A stretch of DNA of 64,000 nucleotides from Lutjanus erythropterus (GCA_020091685.1 CM034609.1:21711204-21775203), one strand, 5' to 3'. Shown: positions 36,548 to 50,561, counted from the stretch's first letter. Program-made: numbers and translations. The notes: a model not told the origin generated them from the letters alone.

Positions 36548-39500
36548 TCAGGATGAATATTCTACTGAGAAGTTCTCAATTGTTTTTTCCTTACAAGACT
36601 TATGTCCTTTGCAATAATTTGACATATTATTATTATTATTATTATTTGACTATTTTTTCATTATATATATTTTTCTTCATTATATAGCCTATTTCTTCTA
36701 CTTTGTTGTGTGAAAGAGCAACAGGGGAGAAATAGTTAGTTAGAATGATTAAACATTTATTAAAAATATGTCAACATAACATACATGCAGACACATTAAG
36801 AGTGTGTTTCACTCATAGTGCATACATTTAAACATTAACTACATTCTTCAGGACTAACAGCTTTGTCATATTGAGTCTTGATTTGTAAAGATCAAAAGGT
36901 AATTGGTTTTATGCCATTTACATTTTTCAATTTTTCTTTAAAAAGATAAATGGATATATTTTTACCAGTGGAAACACTGAACTAGCTGTAAGATAACGGG
37001 AGAATCACTGATCCTGTTATTGATTTTAATTCATTTTCGATTTAGCTCATTTAGATCGATTTTTGATTAAGAATTGAAATCATGACACCCCTTATATATT
37101 TATTCAGAGTTATAGATTGTTAGATTACAATGTAATCTGTGAACTGTTTTTCATTTAAAAATTTAAAGATTACTTGCCAAACTATGAAGCCTTTTATACA
37201 AAAAAAACAAACTTTAAAAAATTAAAAAACATAAATAAACGAACCTGAGCACTTTTCATGGATCCCCTAGCACTGATGCTCCTCTGTCTATTGAACTGGA
37301 GTTGCTTTATTAGGTCAGTCTCTCAACTCTTGGACAAGGCAGTTATAGGACTAACTGGCAAAAAAGAGAATTACATCAGCCTCTGTTTGTGAGTATTTTG
37401 AGTTTAGTCCTGATGATAAAGGTAAAAGCTGAACAGAGAAGTTGTTGCTCTGGCAGAATATGTTTAATTTAGGTTTCAAGACCAAAGCAAAGCTCCTGAG
37501 TTTGTTGTTTTCCAGCTGCGAGAATAACAATGCTCAACTGTGCCTGCATTGAGAGAGTACTATCTGTGTTCATGTAGAGTCAGGTTGAGTCAGTTTTACA
37601 CAAATGCCGTCATAATACTATATATCCCGGTAAAATGTTTGAGAATCACTGTTGCTGTCTAATAACAAGATCCTGGCATGATATTTGTGGACTTTAGGTA
37701 TTAAACTGTAGAGCTGTATCATTCAGCAAAGCCTTATTTCTGTCTCGCCGTTAAAAAAGCTACATGAAGCCTTCAACCACACTAACGTGTGAACTAACAC
37801 AGTGCGAAAGGACACCATGGCGCAGCATGTGACTGATGGTGTGGTGGTGTTTGCTCTGGGTGAATCCAGCAGTTCAGGGTTCAGCAGAAGGTGCACTCTA
37901 GCTGTGGGGTGAATTTGCTTACAAGGCACACTTAATAATTTGCACCATGTGTGATGAAGAGCCTCCAATTCTCCTGGGTAATTCCACTCATGCCTTCCTT
38001 AAGTGGCGCTCTGGGGAACCATCTCTCCTCCTCCCACCTTCCTCCTTCCACCCCTTTCCTCCTTATTTCATGCTGTTGTTCCCTCACTTCTCTGTGTTTT
38101 TTATGTCTCACTATTTCAGCCTCCTCTGACTCTTCTAACTCTCCCCTCAGTTTTTTCCCATCTCTTCTTTATCTTTGTGTCTCTGCCGCCTGTGTCTGAC
38201 TTTTTCTCGCTGCTCATTCTGTCCCTCTTTTTCCTCCTCATCGCTCTCAGCCCTCTCCCTCTCTTACTAACAGCTTTTCTGTCTCTATTCTTCCTGATCA
38301 GAGTTACACTCCACCGCTGCACAGACCGAGCTAACGTAACCACCCAATCTGACATCACTGACAATAATAAGCTGTTCCAAAAATACCCAGTGATACAGTA
38401 GTTTTGCTGTTACGTTCTCCAATCAATTTTGTGGATACTCTGTGTCTGCAGTCTTTGTGATTTTCTGCGTATATGTGCGTACGTGTGTGCGTATCTGTGA
38501 CAGGGAGACAGTTTCTGCCTTCAAACAGAGTTAGTAGCCAGTTTACAGGCCAGAAAACAGCTGCCACAGTGCTGTTCAGCTATAACATAGCCAGTTGACA
38601 TGTCTGTATTGTGACATTTAAACATGTCCTGAGAGATGTATGAACTTATACGCATCAGTTCCCAAGATGTAGAAAAGAATACAGCACACGGTGCTCGCAC
38701 ATGTGCAGCACACACATGCTGCCAACACCCACACACATACATCTGCCTATGAAAGAATCTTTACCCATGAAATAATAAAAGTGAAGTGTGCAAAAAGGAA
38801 CAAGCGATGGGAGTGAGTGAGTGAGTGAGTGTTGAGAGCGTGTCAACAGTGTGTGACATTAGATGTGGTCCTGAAGGGCCGGAGCTGTCAGTGCAGAGGC
38901 CCCATGAGGAAGGCAGGTTGCCAAGGCGGCTGTCTATTTCTGCCCACTGACATGGTAGTGGACGGGCTGACATGTGGTCATACTCTGTCAGATGGACGCA
39001 GATCGACTGATGGACAGAGAGGGGGACAGATTAAAAGGCAGACACGGAGACAGATAGCCAGATAAATTGACTTGAAGGCAGTCCGTGCTTCACTGAGATC
39101 TCAGTGACCTGAACCCAGAGACGTCCAATGGGGCCCAAACGGAAAGATCGGTTATTTGCCATTTTCAGAAGTCATAAGGGCATTTGATGCTGAGAGTTTA
39201 GATGAGACTTTTGATCTGGAAGGTTTCTTCGTTAAATTGGCTATTCACTAAATCCATTACCCTTAGTTACTGTTGCTATAACTGTCATGCTTTAAACCTT
39301 GAATACAGCATATATGCAGTTTACATTGAACAGTGGCACATTCAGTGCTGGTACCCAGCAGAAACCTTTGTTGGTTCTTTTGTCTCTCGCTGTAACAAAA
39401 ATGTAATTTTAGTTGTAAATAATGAGCTAAAACTTTTAAATTTCAACATTCAACAGTTATTTAGAATATTTTACGCATGACACAAAATAAGACCACTCCC

Positions 39501-41731
39501 TACCTTCTTCATCTCCACCAAAACCAGTACCTAAAACCAGAGGTGGGGGACTTCAGTCACACATCTTGAGTTAATTCATAAATTTGAGGGCTTGAGACTC
39601 GCTTTACACACACTTATCTTTGAGAAAGATGACTTAAAAGGACTTGAGGAGGAGGAGGCTTAAACACTGTGATTTTTTTTTTTGTTGTACTTCTGTTTTC
39701 ACTGTAGATCCCTTTAAAGTTATAAGGCTATATTATAATTTTACAACCCCGTTCTGCATTGTTATTAGGAGGCTTGTTATGGATGCCATAAAATGTCAAA
39801 TATCAGTAATATTTATAAGGTGTAATCCGGCTGCAACGGTTGAAAATAACACCCAACTTTTCATGATCATCATCTTTAACATGCTTGGCTTACAGCAGAG
39901 ACTCAACTTGAGAGTTTCTTGTGACTTGTGAATGTGTGACTTGCTTCCACTCCTGCCTAAACCCTCCAGTCTGTCACCAGGACAAATAGTGCTGTCGTCT
40001 CTGTCCTGGAGGAAGCACATGTGATATCACTCCTGTTATGTTGTTGATGTCGATACCACAATACTTGCATACTGCAATATTTCCCTGTTAATACTATGCA
40101 ACTCATATACTATTGGTTGCAGACAGATGAATAATTCTCATATACTGTTTTGGCGTACTAAATAGCATGTTGGTAAAGAATTGTGGATGAAGCCAGTGGT
40201 TGAGTGTTGGCTAACGCAATTAAAAATGCTAAGCCAACATTAACAGTGAAAGAAGCCCATTTATCTCCAACAACAACTCATCCAACTAGCTAATTAAAAG
40301 CCAATGAAGTTGTCAATGCTTCACTTTTTGCTGACTGCTGGCGTGCTAATGTTAGCCGCAATGGCTGCATGGGAACTTGGCTCTCAGGCTGTCAAACACA
40401 GTACACTCTTCAAGTTTAAGGTATTGTGTGATTGACACTTTCGACCGCTTTTGGCTCGCCGTTGCAGTGTAATTCTTTGGTTAGTTTGGTGGCTGCGAGC
40501 CTTACATGTTTAAACGTAAACCCAGTCCAATAAGGAGAGGGAAGGCGAAAAGATCCATTTCTCAAAATGGATCCAAAACTGTTAGACTCCTTGTGAGTTG
40601 AGCTCAAGGACAATCTTACCTGTTAGCTCCAGCCTGAAAAATTCCTGACAGCAGCACACGAGAGAGCTAAATGATTGGTCATTAAAAAGAGATAAACATT
40701 GTGCACTAGCCTCCTTGCTGGGCAGCTTGCACTGTGTGTCATCAATTACTGGTGACTATTTGTCATGAGTTAATCATATTATCAATAACAGCAGTTTAAT
40801 ATCAATGAAACTCATTATCAAAATGTCAGCTGTGTTTTAATTGATGCATAATCGGCTAGGTTTCATAGAAAACCGAGTCTTTTCATAGCTCTGTGTGTTT
40901 TTCTTTATTTTATATAAATATTATAGCAAAAATGATTAAGAAACATGTTAATAAAATAAATTTGTGTCATTTTTTTATTAAGTGGCTTTAGGCCTCTCAT
41001 ATGGGTGAATCTAAGCATGAACATTCATTTCTACGCATCATCCATCTACTCGCCACTCGCTCCCTGATAATCAATAGCAGAGAGGGACAGTGGGGTGAAG
41101 GAAGGACGGGCATCCTGGCAAACAGCTGAATGGGCTGATGGATGGTTGGAAGGGCACCGGGAGAGATGGGCATGGAGACAGAGAGAGAGAGAGACAGAGA
41201 CCTACAAATGAATGTTCATAAACAGACAGATTGTCAAAAGAGAACAGGACTCAGGCAGACAGAAGGACAGATAAACAGGCGTACAGACAGTGCAAAGGCC
41301 AACAAACAGAGACAGACAGTGCTTTAGACAGACAGATGGACAAACACAGCAAGGTGATAGACGCTTAGTCAGGCAGGATGGGAGCGCTATTCATCTGCTC
41401 TGTGAGTCATCACGTAGTGTGTGCTCTGTCTCTTGGAGTGTGTTCAAAACATACACTCTGTATACCCTACCAGAGTTATCCTGTCTCTACCCACTTTAGT
41501 TCTCTCCATCTGTCTCTCTGTCTCTGCTTTGTCTCTCTGTCTCTTCACTTTTCCCAGTATAAGCCAGTTCACCTCTCTCATTTTCATGCTTTATTTACCT
41601 TTGATTCCCAAAACTTTCCCTACTTACTTATCTATTTTTACTGGTCCATCTGTCCCCTTCTATCTCACCATCCTTTTTTTTTTCTACTTTCCACGCCTCC
41701 TCTGATCCGTCTCTCTCTCCCCCCCATCCAG

Positions 41732-41924
41732 GTCTGCTCTCTGTGTCCTATGATGAGTGGGACTACGGCCTGGAGGCCCGCGTTCGTGACGGTGTTGCGA
41801 TCATCACAATGGCAACGTCCACCATGATGATGGACCGCGGACCTCACACCCTGCTGAAGTCAGAATGCCACGGAGCTCCTGACAAGAAGACCCCCATCTC
41901 AGGCAACCCCAACGAAGTGCTCAG
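41732..41924 (+). CDS. grin2b: GluN2B NMDA receptor subunit, internal exon (amino-terminal domain, R2 lobe end)
   Basis: This 193-nt exon has an acceptor with a long CT tract (CCCCCCATCCAG) and a consensus donor AG/gtgagt. It begins by completing the Gly codon and ends two bases into an Arg codon. The first half, LLSVSYDEWDYGLEARVRDG then VAIIT, is strongly GluN2-like. The second half, about 34 residues starting at MMMDRG, is poorly conserved against mammalian GluN2B and makes the exon three codons longer than the mammalian counterpart. The single Cys in that part (LKSECHG) aligns with human Cys321, which pairs with Cys86 in the ATD, so the fold is probably kept. Its 5' boundary lies inside what is a single ~600-bp exon in mammals; its 3' boundary matches the mammalian one. 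The variable segment could help tell the two fish copies apart. Confidence 0.93.
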
Positions 41925-42104
41925 GTGAGTGAAGACAGAGGCTGGGTTATTTACTGCTGAGAGAACCTGAGAGAAGTTTGTCACAAAGTAGTGGTGAACT
42001 CCTAAGTTCCATGATACAAGACGATGTGAGTTATCGTGTTTGATGGACAGTTTGAAAACAGTGTAGAGGACACTGACACCTCTCTCACGTCTGTCTTGTA
42101 AATG

Positions 42105-42235
42105 TAAGGCTACAGCTAGCAGCCTGTTTGCTGAGCATAGCAGAAAGACCACAAACAAAGGAGGTCAGCTGGCCTGGCTCTGTCCAACGGTGACAAAATC
42201 TGCTTACCAGCACCTTTAAAGCCTATTGGATAACA
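42105..42235 (+). repeat. Dispersed fish repeat fragment
   Basis: AGGCTACAGCTAGCAGCCTG, GCCTGGCTCTGTCCAACGGT and CTTACCAGCACCTTTAAAGC form a block I recognise from many fish introns and 3' UTRs. The reverse complement of part of it resembles 51855-52022. The element type is uncertain. Confidence 0.5.
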
Positions 42236-44384
42236 TGTTAATATTTAGTTCTTTGAATTGCCACAAAACAGAGGTGTAAAAAAAAAAAGTCACATAATCC
42301 CCTTTGGAAATTTTGGTTCTTACACTTTGTTTTTTCTGCTAATTAAAGAAAGGAGATATTACATGTTAATGAGTGAGGGTTGCTATTAGGAGGATTTTAT
42401 TACTTGCAGTGCTATAAAAAGAAAGTGTGCCAAAAAAAAAGGTTTCCCAGCCACGGATTGAACCACGTGGTATATTTGTTAGTTATTTTTGAGTACCTGA
42501 ACACAAAAACCTGTTAAATACCCCATAATCAAACAATGATTTCCAAGTGTGTGAGTTTTCGAGAAGGGTCAACCAATTATCAGCCTGTGAGGCATTTCAG
42601 CACAAATTTAAGTTTTACATATTTTATTTATTTTTACTTTATTCAACTTGGGGAGCCGTTTTATTGTAAAAAAAAAAAAGTATAGTTAACTTAAAGAAAT
42701 GCTGCTGGCAGTTCAGTGCCTTGTCTGGTTTAAGACAATGTTTAAAAGTTCTATTTAAATTAAACATGTTTAAAGACACTTCAATAAGTTTTATGGTGGA
42801 GTTATTAAAAATGTTTCAGTATTGGTATTAGCCTTGAACAAAACATATTGGTTGACCTCTAGTTTTCCAGGCATGCATGAACTCAACGGTTGAGAACTAA
42901 CTGCTGCAGTGGATATAGGATAGTGAGGGCAACAAAAGAGATGCTGCTTTTGTTCTCTAAACTGGAGGAAAAAGAAATAATAGCCTTTTAATTGGGACCC
43001 TCAATACGTTATAAATTCTTCAGTCTTGAAATGCAGACTTTAAAGTGGACAACCCCAGTGTTGGGACACAGTTTATGCAAATCTGGTTAGTATTTGTTGA
43101 CAGTTAAATTGTTTGTGTTCTTTAAAATCAAGATTGCATTTCAATGCTCAGCTTCCTATTGAATGTTGCCACTTGTTTATACTCTCTCTCAGTCTGAGTT
43201 TAAGTCATCATAGTATCTGTTTTTGCGAGACTGTCTGACTGCACTGCAAGAATAATGTTCTTTTTTTTTTGTTTTGAGTGCAGTAAAACAAGTTCACTTT
43301 TTGCCCCAAAGCAATCCCACACATATCCCATGAAAACGAGTTCTGTGGTGTCCAACGAATAACAAAGCATAGAGGCAACACGTCTCAGCAGTGATCTCAT
43401 TTGTTTACGGTCATTTATTTACAATTACCCTAATGTCTCCAAATTAATGTGGCAATGATTTATGGATGCTTAAATGCTACACACAGCAGGTTTAATAGGT
43501 ACACAGGTTTAGATGGTGCAACATCAACACGAGCATACTAGCATAGATCAGCACAACCATGGATGCAGCAGATGCCTGCACAGACACACATGCACCTTCA
43601 TCCCCTGCATACTGTGATCATCCTCCCCCCCCATGTAATAATACCCTACACACACAAACATCCCCCTTCCTCAGGAAAATCCAACCCCACCCCCTCAGCT
43701 GTCCGTCTCAGCAGCAGGCCTTTTGAACTGGTTGTGAAGCGCAGCGTTCGGCGGCGCTTTGCTCTGCGCGCTGCCTAATTGGTCCCAATGGCGTTTCAGT
43801 CGACGAACACTAGCCCCTGTCGTGCCGTGCTCCAGAGCTCAGCGCAGTATTATATTCAGGGGCAGTTTCACCCCTCTGCCACTCTGCGTGTCTGCTGCAG
43901 CTATATGTGTGTGGGTATGTGTGCTTTTATTGTGCTAAAGAGACGCAGACTGTCAGTGAAGGCCAGATGTGTGTGTTTGTGTGTGTGTATAGGTATTGTA
44001 GAGGGTGTGTGTGCTGCTTTTTCTCACAACTTCACTGCTGATTACAATCACACATTCATCCCGACATGCTAGTTTTCACACAGACACGTTCACACTCCTC
44101 CAGCGGCAGGAGGAGACAGGAGAAACACGCGCTCACCTTTTTGGATTGCACTGTGAATGATGATGATAATTTTTGCGCTCATGCTCCAAGCTTCACTGCA
44201 TCCTGCACTGAGGCAGCAAAGCTTTGTTGTCCATCCCAGTAAACTCTTTAGATGTCATTTCAACCTCTGTATGCTTGTTCATTCCTTCCTGAAGCTTTAC
44301 ATTTGTTTCACCACCACTGCTTACTGCTTTGAGATAACAGTGGAGTTTGTGGCAGCTGCTGTTGCCCCAGAATGCAATTCCCCT

Positions 44385-44720
44385 GTTCTGTTGTGCTGTG
44401 CCTCGCTGTGGTCTGCTGTGCACCGCTCTGTTCTCCTCAACTCTGCTGTGGTCTTTGCTGCTGGTCTCTACTCTGCTCAGCTCACTCTTAGCTCCGTCAT
44501 GTTCTCCTCTGTCCTCTCTTGCCCTGTAGCCTTCTCCTTTGTTCTGCCCTGGTCTGCTTTTATACATCTGCTCGCCTCTGCTCTGCTTTGTTCCACTTTA
44601 TTCTCTTCTGTCAAGTGCTGCTCTCCTCTGTTTTCTGCTCGCCACCTTCTCCTCTCCTCTCTTCTCCTTTCCTCTCCTCTCCTCCACTCTTCTCTCCTCC
44701 ACTCTGCTCCTCCCCAGCCA
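44385..44720 (+). repeat. CTCTG/CTCCT low-complexity block
   Basis: Degenerate CTCTGCTSTG words give way to CTCCTCT words near 44640. The strand asymmetry (pyrimidine-rich on +) creates long open frames on both strands, which I do not accept as genes. Confidence 0.7.
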
Positions 44721-47700
44721 TCGTCTGCACTCCAGACCTGCAGTTTTATAATCAACTTAGCTGTGTTGTTGATTAGATCAGTTGCGCGCGCTGCTAAGAT
44801 CCTTCGCCCCTCGCTGCCTTAACTAAATTTGTTTGGTGATAACCTTTGTCTTCAAGTGTTCAATCAGGAGATTAGCATTTGGCCTACAGTCTATATACTA
44901 GAAACTGAATGAATGGCTGGCTTGCCTGGCTTGCTGGCTGCTCGGTTGGCTGGATGGATGCCCCGCTGCCTGGTTGGTTCACTACTAAGTGAATCAATGG
45001 ATGAATAGATGAAAGATGGGTGGAAAGGGAAGCAACTCAATCAAAAGGCTCTTTTGTAGGGCAGGAAAACCGTGTATTCAATGAAACTCTCCAGCGAATT
45101 CATTTGTGAACTTTCATACAGACCTTTGCAGAAAATCATTAATAAATCAGCTAGTCAACTTGTTCTTAGCAGTTGAGAAAGGCATCTAATATCTGTGCTT
45201 GAAAACAAAGCCTCAGTCATTAAAACTCAGTTTTTACTGTGAGATGTTTAGTCCATGAAAATAAACTGAGTCTGGCAACTGGAAGTCTGAATTATTATAC
45301 AATTATGGGAGTTGGTTAAGAGGTCTGTAGCCAAATAAAAGGACACTTAAGCCCATAAAAAAGTACCAGGTTAACAAAATAAATTGCCAAAGAAAAGCCA
45401 TCAATTTGTCATGGTTAGCCATGTTTTTTTTTACTTTTGATGTAATACATCTGGAACACCTTGAGGTCCTCCAACTGAGCTACTTGGGTACTGGAAGTTT
45501 GAAATTTCAGCGGAGAAATTCAGACCTCCAACGTTATCTGGAAGGCAGCATTAATTCTGGATTCTGGATTACTGGAAACAGGCATACATCACTTTGTAGT
45601 TTTGAGCACATGTTTTTTCAAGCTTGTAGATTATAGGCAAAGGATGCATGAAAGTATGTAAATCATATGTAGTTTACATTTCATTCCACTGTTGAGTGAT
45701 GGAGAATCGCTGCATGGTCACGGTCATCTACTTGACTTTATAAGCCATACATTATGCCGATCCCTCCCTGCTTAGCATTTCCTTGTCCAGCCCTCAGAGC
45801 TTCATAGAAGACCACAAGAGAAGGACACGTCACTCCGCTAAGTAAATTAAGTCCACTGTAGCCAGCACTGTGACATTCGAGCTAATGCTACAGTGTGAGC
45901 CTGACAAATGAAGATAGCAGAAAGAGGAAGAAGAGAGCAAAGCGCAGAGCAGAAGACACAGCGAGACGGGGAGAGATAGGAGGAGAGAGACCGCTGCTGA
46001 GCAATACACAACAGTGTGAGAATCATGAGTTTGACAACAGTGGCCCTGACCTTGCCAGGCGTGGACAGGTTCCAAATGAGCTTGGAGTTGGAAAGGTGTC
46101 AAGTGCTTTTAAGCTCTGTGGACATTTTTGAACTTCTGCAGCCCCAGTGAGGCTTTCAATAGAGTGTATGTGTGTTTGCATGTGTGTGTATGTGCGTCTG
46201 TGTGTTTGGGTGTTCTGCTGTGTACGTGCAGTACACTCTAAAGCAGCGTTTTGACCCTATTGAGTGGAGGGATGAGTACACGCCAGCTCGATGGACAGCG
46301 TGTCCACCTGGGTCTGTGTGTGTGTGTGTGTGTGCGTGCTTCAAGCTGTTTCAGAGCGAGTCTATAAAGGCCAGTAGAGTGTGTGTTTATGGGGCAGGCC
46401 AGTGGGAGGTGTTAAAAAGGTACCTGTTTGTGACGGGGCTTGATTGGAACTAGGTCAGGATGCTCCTGCTCTGTCTCTACTCTTTCTTGCCTCTCCCTTC
46501 TCCTCGTTTTATTGCCGTCTCTCTTCCTCCTCCTAAATCTTTTCATCTGTCTCTGTCGCCAAATCTCCTTCTCCCTGCCAGGTTTATTCAGTTCCCTACT
46601 TTTCTGTAGTTTTATTTTATCTCACATTATCATCGCCTCTTCCTGTATTCTTATTACATTATTTTCATTCTCTTTCTGGGCCCTTTAGTGCTTCCTCATT
46701 CCCCTTATTCCTTCCTCTGTAGGCTACTGTAACTTTTGATTCTTTTACAGCTTTAAAGTTTTAGTCCAAAATACTCAGAAATTCAAAAACAAATGAAGAA
46801 GAATAGTGTTTAAAGAGCCATGTTGTTGGTACTGATTGTATACAACACACCTGAACTCTGCTTTATTTCCAAGAATTCACGAGTTGTGTACACAACTTGA
46901 GTTGGTCAGTTTTGGTCAACCATATAATATAAGCTTTCAGGAATAACTAACTGGTTCCTCATCAACTGACTTCTTTAATAAATTGGTTGATCAAGGATGT
47001 TTTAATTGTTTATATGGCAAATCTGCATTGTGATCCAAAAAGTTGTACTCGCAGATTATTCAGTTTGAATTTCTAAAAGCCTTAGATACTTAGTCAAATT
47101 TCCAAAATGTAAATTGTGCAAAAACAAGGCAGTTTGGGAGGAAATAGAAAGCTTGTATGTATCTTCAGCACCATCATGTCTTTTCCTGCTGACCAGGTCC
47201 TACTCTTCAAGTTTTAGCTGCACATCCTGAACTTTTACATGGTTTAGACATCCTTAAGTGGGATTAAATTGAATATTAAGTGTGAAATCCATTCTGCTGT
47301 TGTCTCCATAATAACTGTACTTCTGACAAATCTGTAATGTTAGTGTAAACACTCTTGCCTCAAGTGTTGTATTATCTCTGAAATAGAGAGAATCCACTCT
47401 GTTAGGGTAGCCATTTCATTATGATAAGTTTTAATTGAATGCTGTCTATCATTTGTCCCCAGTAAATCAAATCAAATCCACATCTAGTGCCATTTGCTTC
47501 TTGGCGGTTCTCCCTCCTCCCCTCCCCACCTGTTTCTCTCTTCCTGTCTTGCCACCTCTCCGCTCTCTTCCCATTAGCACAATTTATTACACTGTTTACA
47601 CATTCAGTTCCCATGTCTAAACACACACACACACACACGGCTATGCATACTTGTACACCCACAACAAATTCACATACCCACCGCACCACACGTTCACACC

Positions 47701-47988
47701 GTATACCCCATGTGTGCACGCAGCAAAGCCACCGTATTTTAGTCTGCCACAGTGCCATATGGGGCATGTTATCATTCTCCATATAGATTCATCCTCTACA
47801 AATCCAATAAGTACATTGCACCACAGTAATTGCTAAGGAGTGTAATTCATGACTAATTCATGTCAGGGTTAATTTATTAAAAATGACTTATTAATATTTC
47901 ACACAACTCTTCCATTATTCACAACAGAACATGCGCTAAAACGTATCTGTGTCAGGCCATGGAGTTAGCATGGCAACTGTTTGTATGC

Positions 47989-48020
47989 GTGTGTGTGTGT
48001 GTGTGTGTGTGTGTCTGTGT
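47989..48020 (+). repeat. (GT)n microsatellite
   Basis: About 12 GT units, then a short imperfect extension containing TCTGTGT. Confidence 0.9.
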
Positions 48021-48489
48021 CTGGCACCGACTTGTTCTGATTTACAACAGCGAGAACTCAGAAAGGAGGGATTGACTGAAACGTCTGCAGAAATGTGAGG
48101 CAGTTATTGAAGAGGATGTTGTCACTGTAGATTTGACTGGAGCTCTGCCTGCTGGAGTCCGGTCAGTGTCACTCGCTTTCATTCGCCAGGTGGAGACAGC
48201 TGCTGCTGCTGTTTGAATTTTAATTCACCTGCTGTACAGTACAGCTGAGATACTCTCCTGTAGCTTGAGCTGCAAACTGACAGGTTCAACAGGATATCAA
48301 AACAAGGGGTTTAGTGGGTGGGTGGATGTGTGTCTTTTTATGCTATTCACGCACAGTGTGTGCATGTGTGCATGGCGTTCTTAGCGTGCTTTATGTCATC
48401 TCATGACACATACAGTACATGTGGAAAATGCAGGGAGGAGGTTTGTCTCCACATGTTTATTTGTGTTTCCGACATTGCAAGCAAGCAGT

Positions 48490-48670
48490 GAAGGTGACTA
48501 TTTGTCATCCAGCTTTGAGCAAGACACTTAACACCCAGCTGCCCCAGTGGACCTGCTCACTGGACCTGCTCACTGGACCTGCTCAGCGGCCCATAAGAGG
48601 ACTTACTGGGCGGCTTCCAGATGTGGATGTTCTGTATGTTTCCCTGTGAATGCTGAGTAAATGGTCAGTG
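48490..48670 (+). repeat. Dispersed repeat fragment with short internal tandem
   Basis: CTTTGAGCAAGACACTTAAC then CAGCTGCCCCAGTGGACCTG, and TGAATGCTGAGTAAATGGTC near the end, resemble a common fish short interspersed repeat. Inside it, the 13-bp unit TGGACCTGCTCAC is repeated about three times at 48548-48585. Confidence 0.5.
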
Positions 48671-50508
48671 TTTAAAAAGTGATATTATGATATATATGTT
48701 GTGACGATAGAAAGACGTCTAGAATTTCATGTTATGCAGTATTGTTTTTATTTTGTTGTGTCACAAAGGACACTCTTACAGCAATTTTTAGTCCTTCGGA
48801 TGGCACAATGCGTTCTTTCACATGACTTCGCTCTAAAGGCCTGGCTCAATACAGATTGAGGACAGTCTCCCAGCTGTTGTTGCTAAAACTGGATGGAGAC
48901 AATTAGATTTTTAAAAAAAAGTCCATTGCTGAACCAATCCAAAGTCTTCACAGTGGCTCTTCAACATAATTTCCGGTAAGGCAATTCATTTAGAAATTCC
49001 CTGACATCAACCAGACAACAAATTTAGGGGCTTGGTGGCCCAGTGTGGCCACTGCTGTACGAAAATGTGGCAAAAATAATCCACTCCTAAACTTTGTTGC
49101 CATTTTTTGTTTTCATAGTCCACCTTTTGTGTCTGTGGTTCCTCTGTGAGGATCACGTCAGCAGTTTGAGTAATCTTAGGCAACCCAGACAGAATATGTG
49201 GTAGCCACAAAGCAACTTTCTGTGGCCTGTTTAAACATTAGAGTTGAAAATAACAGAAATAAACAAACTGGTGATACAGTGATACTGGTACATGTACAGA
49301 AAATGTGCTACTGTGTATTGTGATACGTATCATCATCTGGATGTGAAAGTACCTGTATTGGGATGTGAGATTTCGGTCGTATTGCACATCCCAAGTAGTG
49401 ATACAGGAAGTTCAGAGGAGGTGACGAAAAGTGGATATGGTCACATGAATGGAACACAAAGTGGAGGTGACTTCTTTTAAACACAGGAGTCACAGTGTGA
49501 CGGGGAAAGAGGGAAGAGAGCGTTGCAGTCTAGTAGTAATATGTCCCATCCCCTCCCTCTTTTTCTTTGAATCCCACCTCTCTCTCTCTATCTCTCTCTC
49601 TGTCTGTTTCCCTCCCACCCTCTGCGAGATTACGGTTACCATAGTAACACAGCAGATTGGCTTGGAAGTCACAGTGGTTGTGGGTGCCATGGCAACACAC
49701 ATATGCTTGTGTTTCGCTCTGTTACTGCTGTCAACGTGTGTAGGATGCACACACACACACACACGTAGACACACACAAAGGCACCACATTGTTGCACGTA
49801 ACAATAGCTTGCTCAGTAAAGATTAAAGGGGCCACAGCGTCAAGTCATTTTGTAAATGGCTTATGATTTATGCAGCAGATTCTGTGCACTTTGTATCAGT
49901 GCCAAGTCTCTACAGGATGGGGCGGTTAGCTGGACACATGGGGCTGCATGAGATGGTATGATGCTGGATGATTCTGCTCATCGCAGCCCATTGGAAATAT
50001 CAATATTTAATACAGGAAATAGAATAAGAAAGCTGGCATTAGAGTAATTGCTGGATTATTACATAAGTCAATCCATTCTGTGCATAAGAGCTGCATACAT
50101 GAATAGATACACAGACACAGGTAATAGCTTCTCGATACCATATACTCCTGCTGAAATGTCAGACAAGTTGAGGTGAAGTGAACTTTGAGTGCAGCAGTGA
50201 GGCGGTGTGTAACATTAATGTAAACCTGCAGTGAGACTGAGGAAGACGGCGGCTCAGGACACACTGACTCTGCTGCTGATCATCGTCTGTCCTGATGCAT
50301 GACCCAGTCCCCGCGTTTACAGATCCCGCACACCGGAACAAAACCAGTACCTCACACACATGCACCTTCTTTTGTCATTTATATATTCATCTACATACAT
50401 ATGGTGTGCACGGTTTTGAGGCAGAGTGTTTCCATGGAAACAGTCAGAGGGAGAGCAGGAGGAAGAGAGAGAGTAAAGGGTAAGGGAGTGAAAGAGTTAA
50501 GAGTGTGA

Positions 50509-50512
<4 letters not shown>

Positions 50513-50559
<47 letters not shown>
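50513..50559 (+). repeat. (GT)n microsatellite
   Basis: About 23 uninterrupted GT units. Confidence 0.95.

Positions 50560-50561
<2 letters not shown>

Larger units (their letters stand above)
30869..41731 (+). other. Intron (10.9 kb) within the mammalian ATD exon region
   Basis: This phase-1 intron has donor gtagga and a polypyrimidine-rich acceptor. It contains three clear inverted-repeat DNA elements (32417-32648, 33416-34081, 36270-36547) and fragments of other dispersed repeats. It also has a purine-rich stretch with AGAC repeats near 41170-41340, and a long CT-rich tract running into the acceptor at 41500-41731. I see no coding exon of this or another gene in it. Confidence 0.88.

Noticed and set aside
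44157-44822. 221-codon open frame on the + strand and charged frames on the - strand.
   Set aside because: Both come from the CTCTG/CTCCT low-complexity block, which lacks stop codons in several frames.
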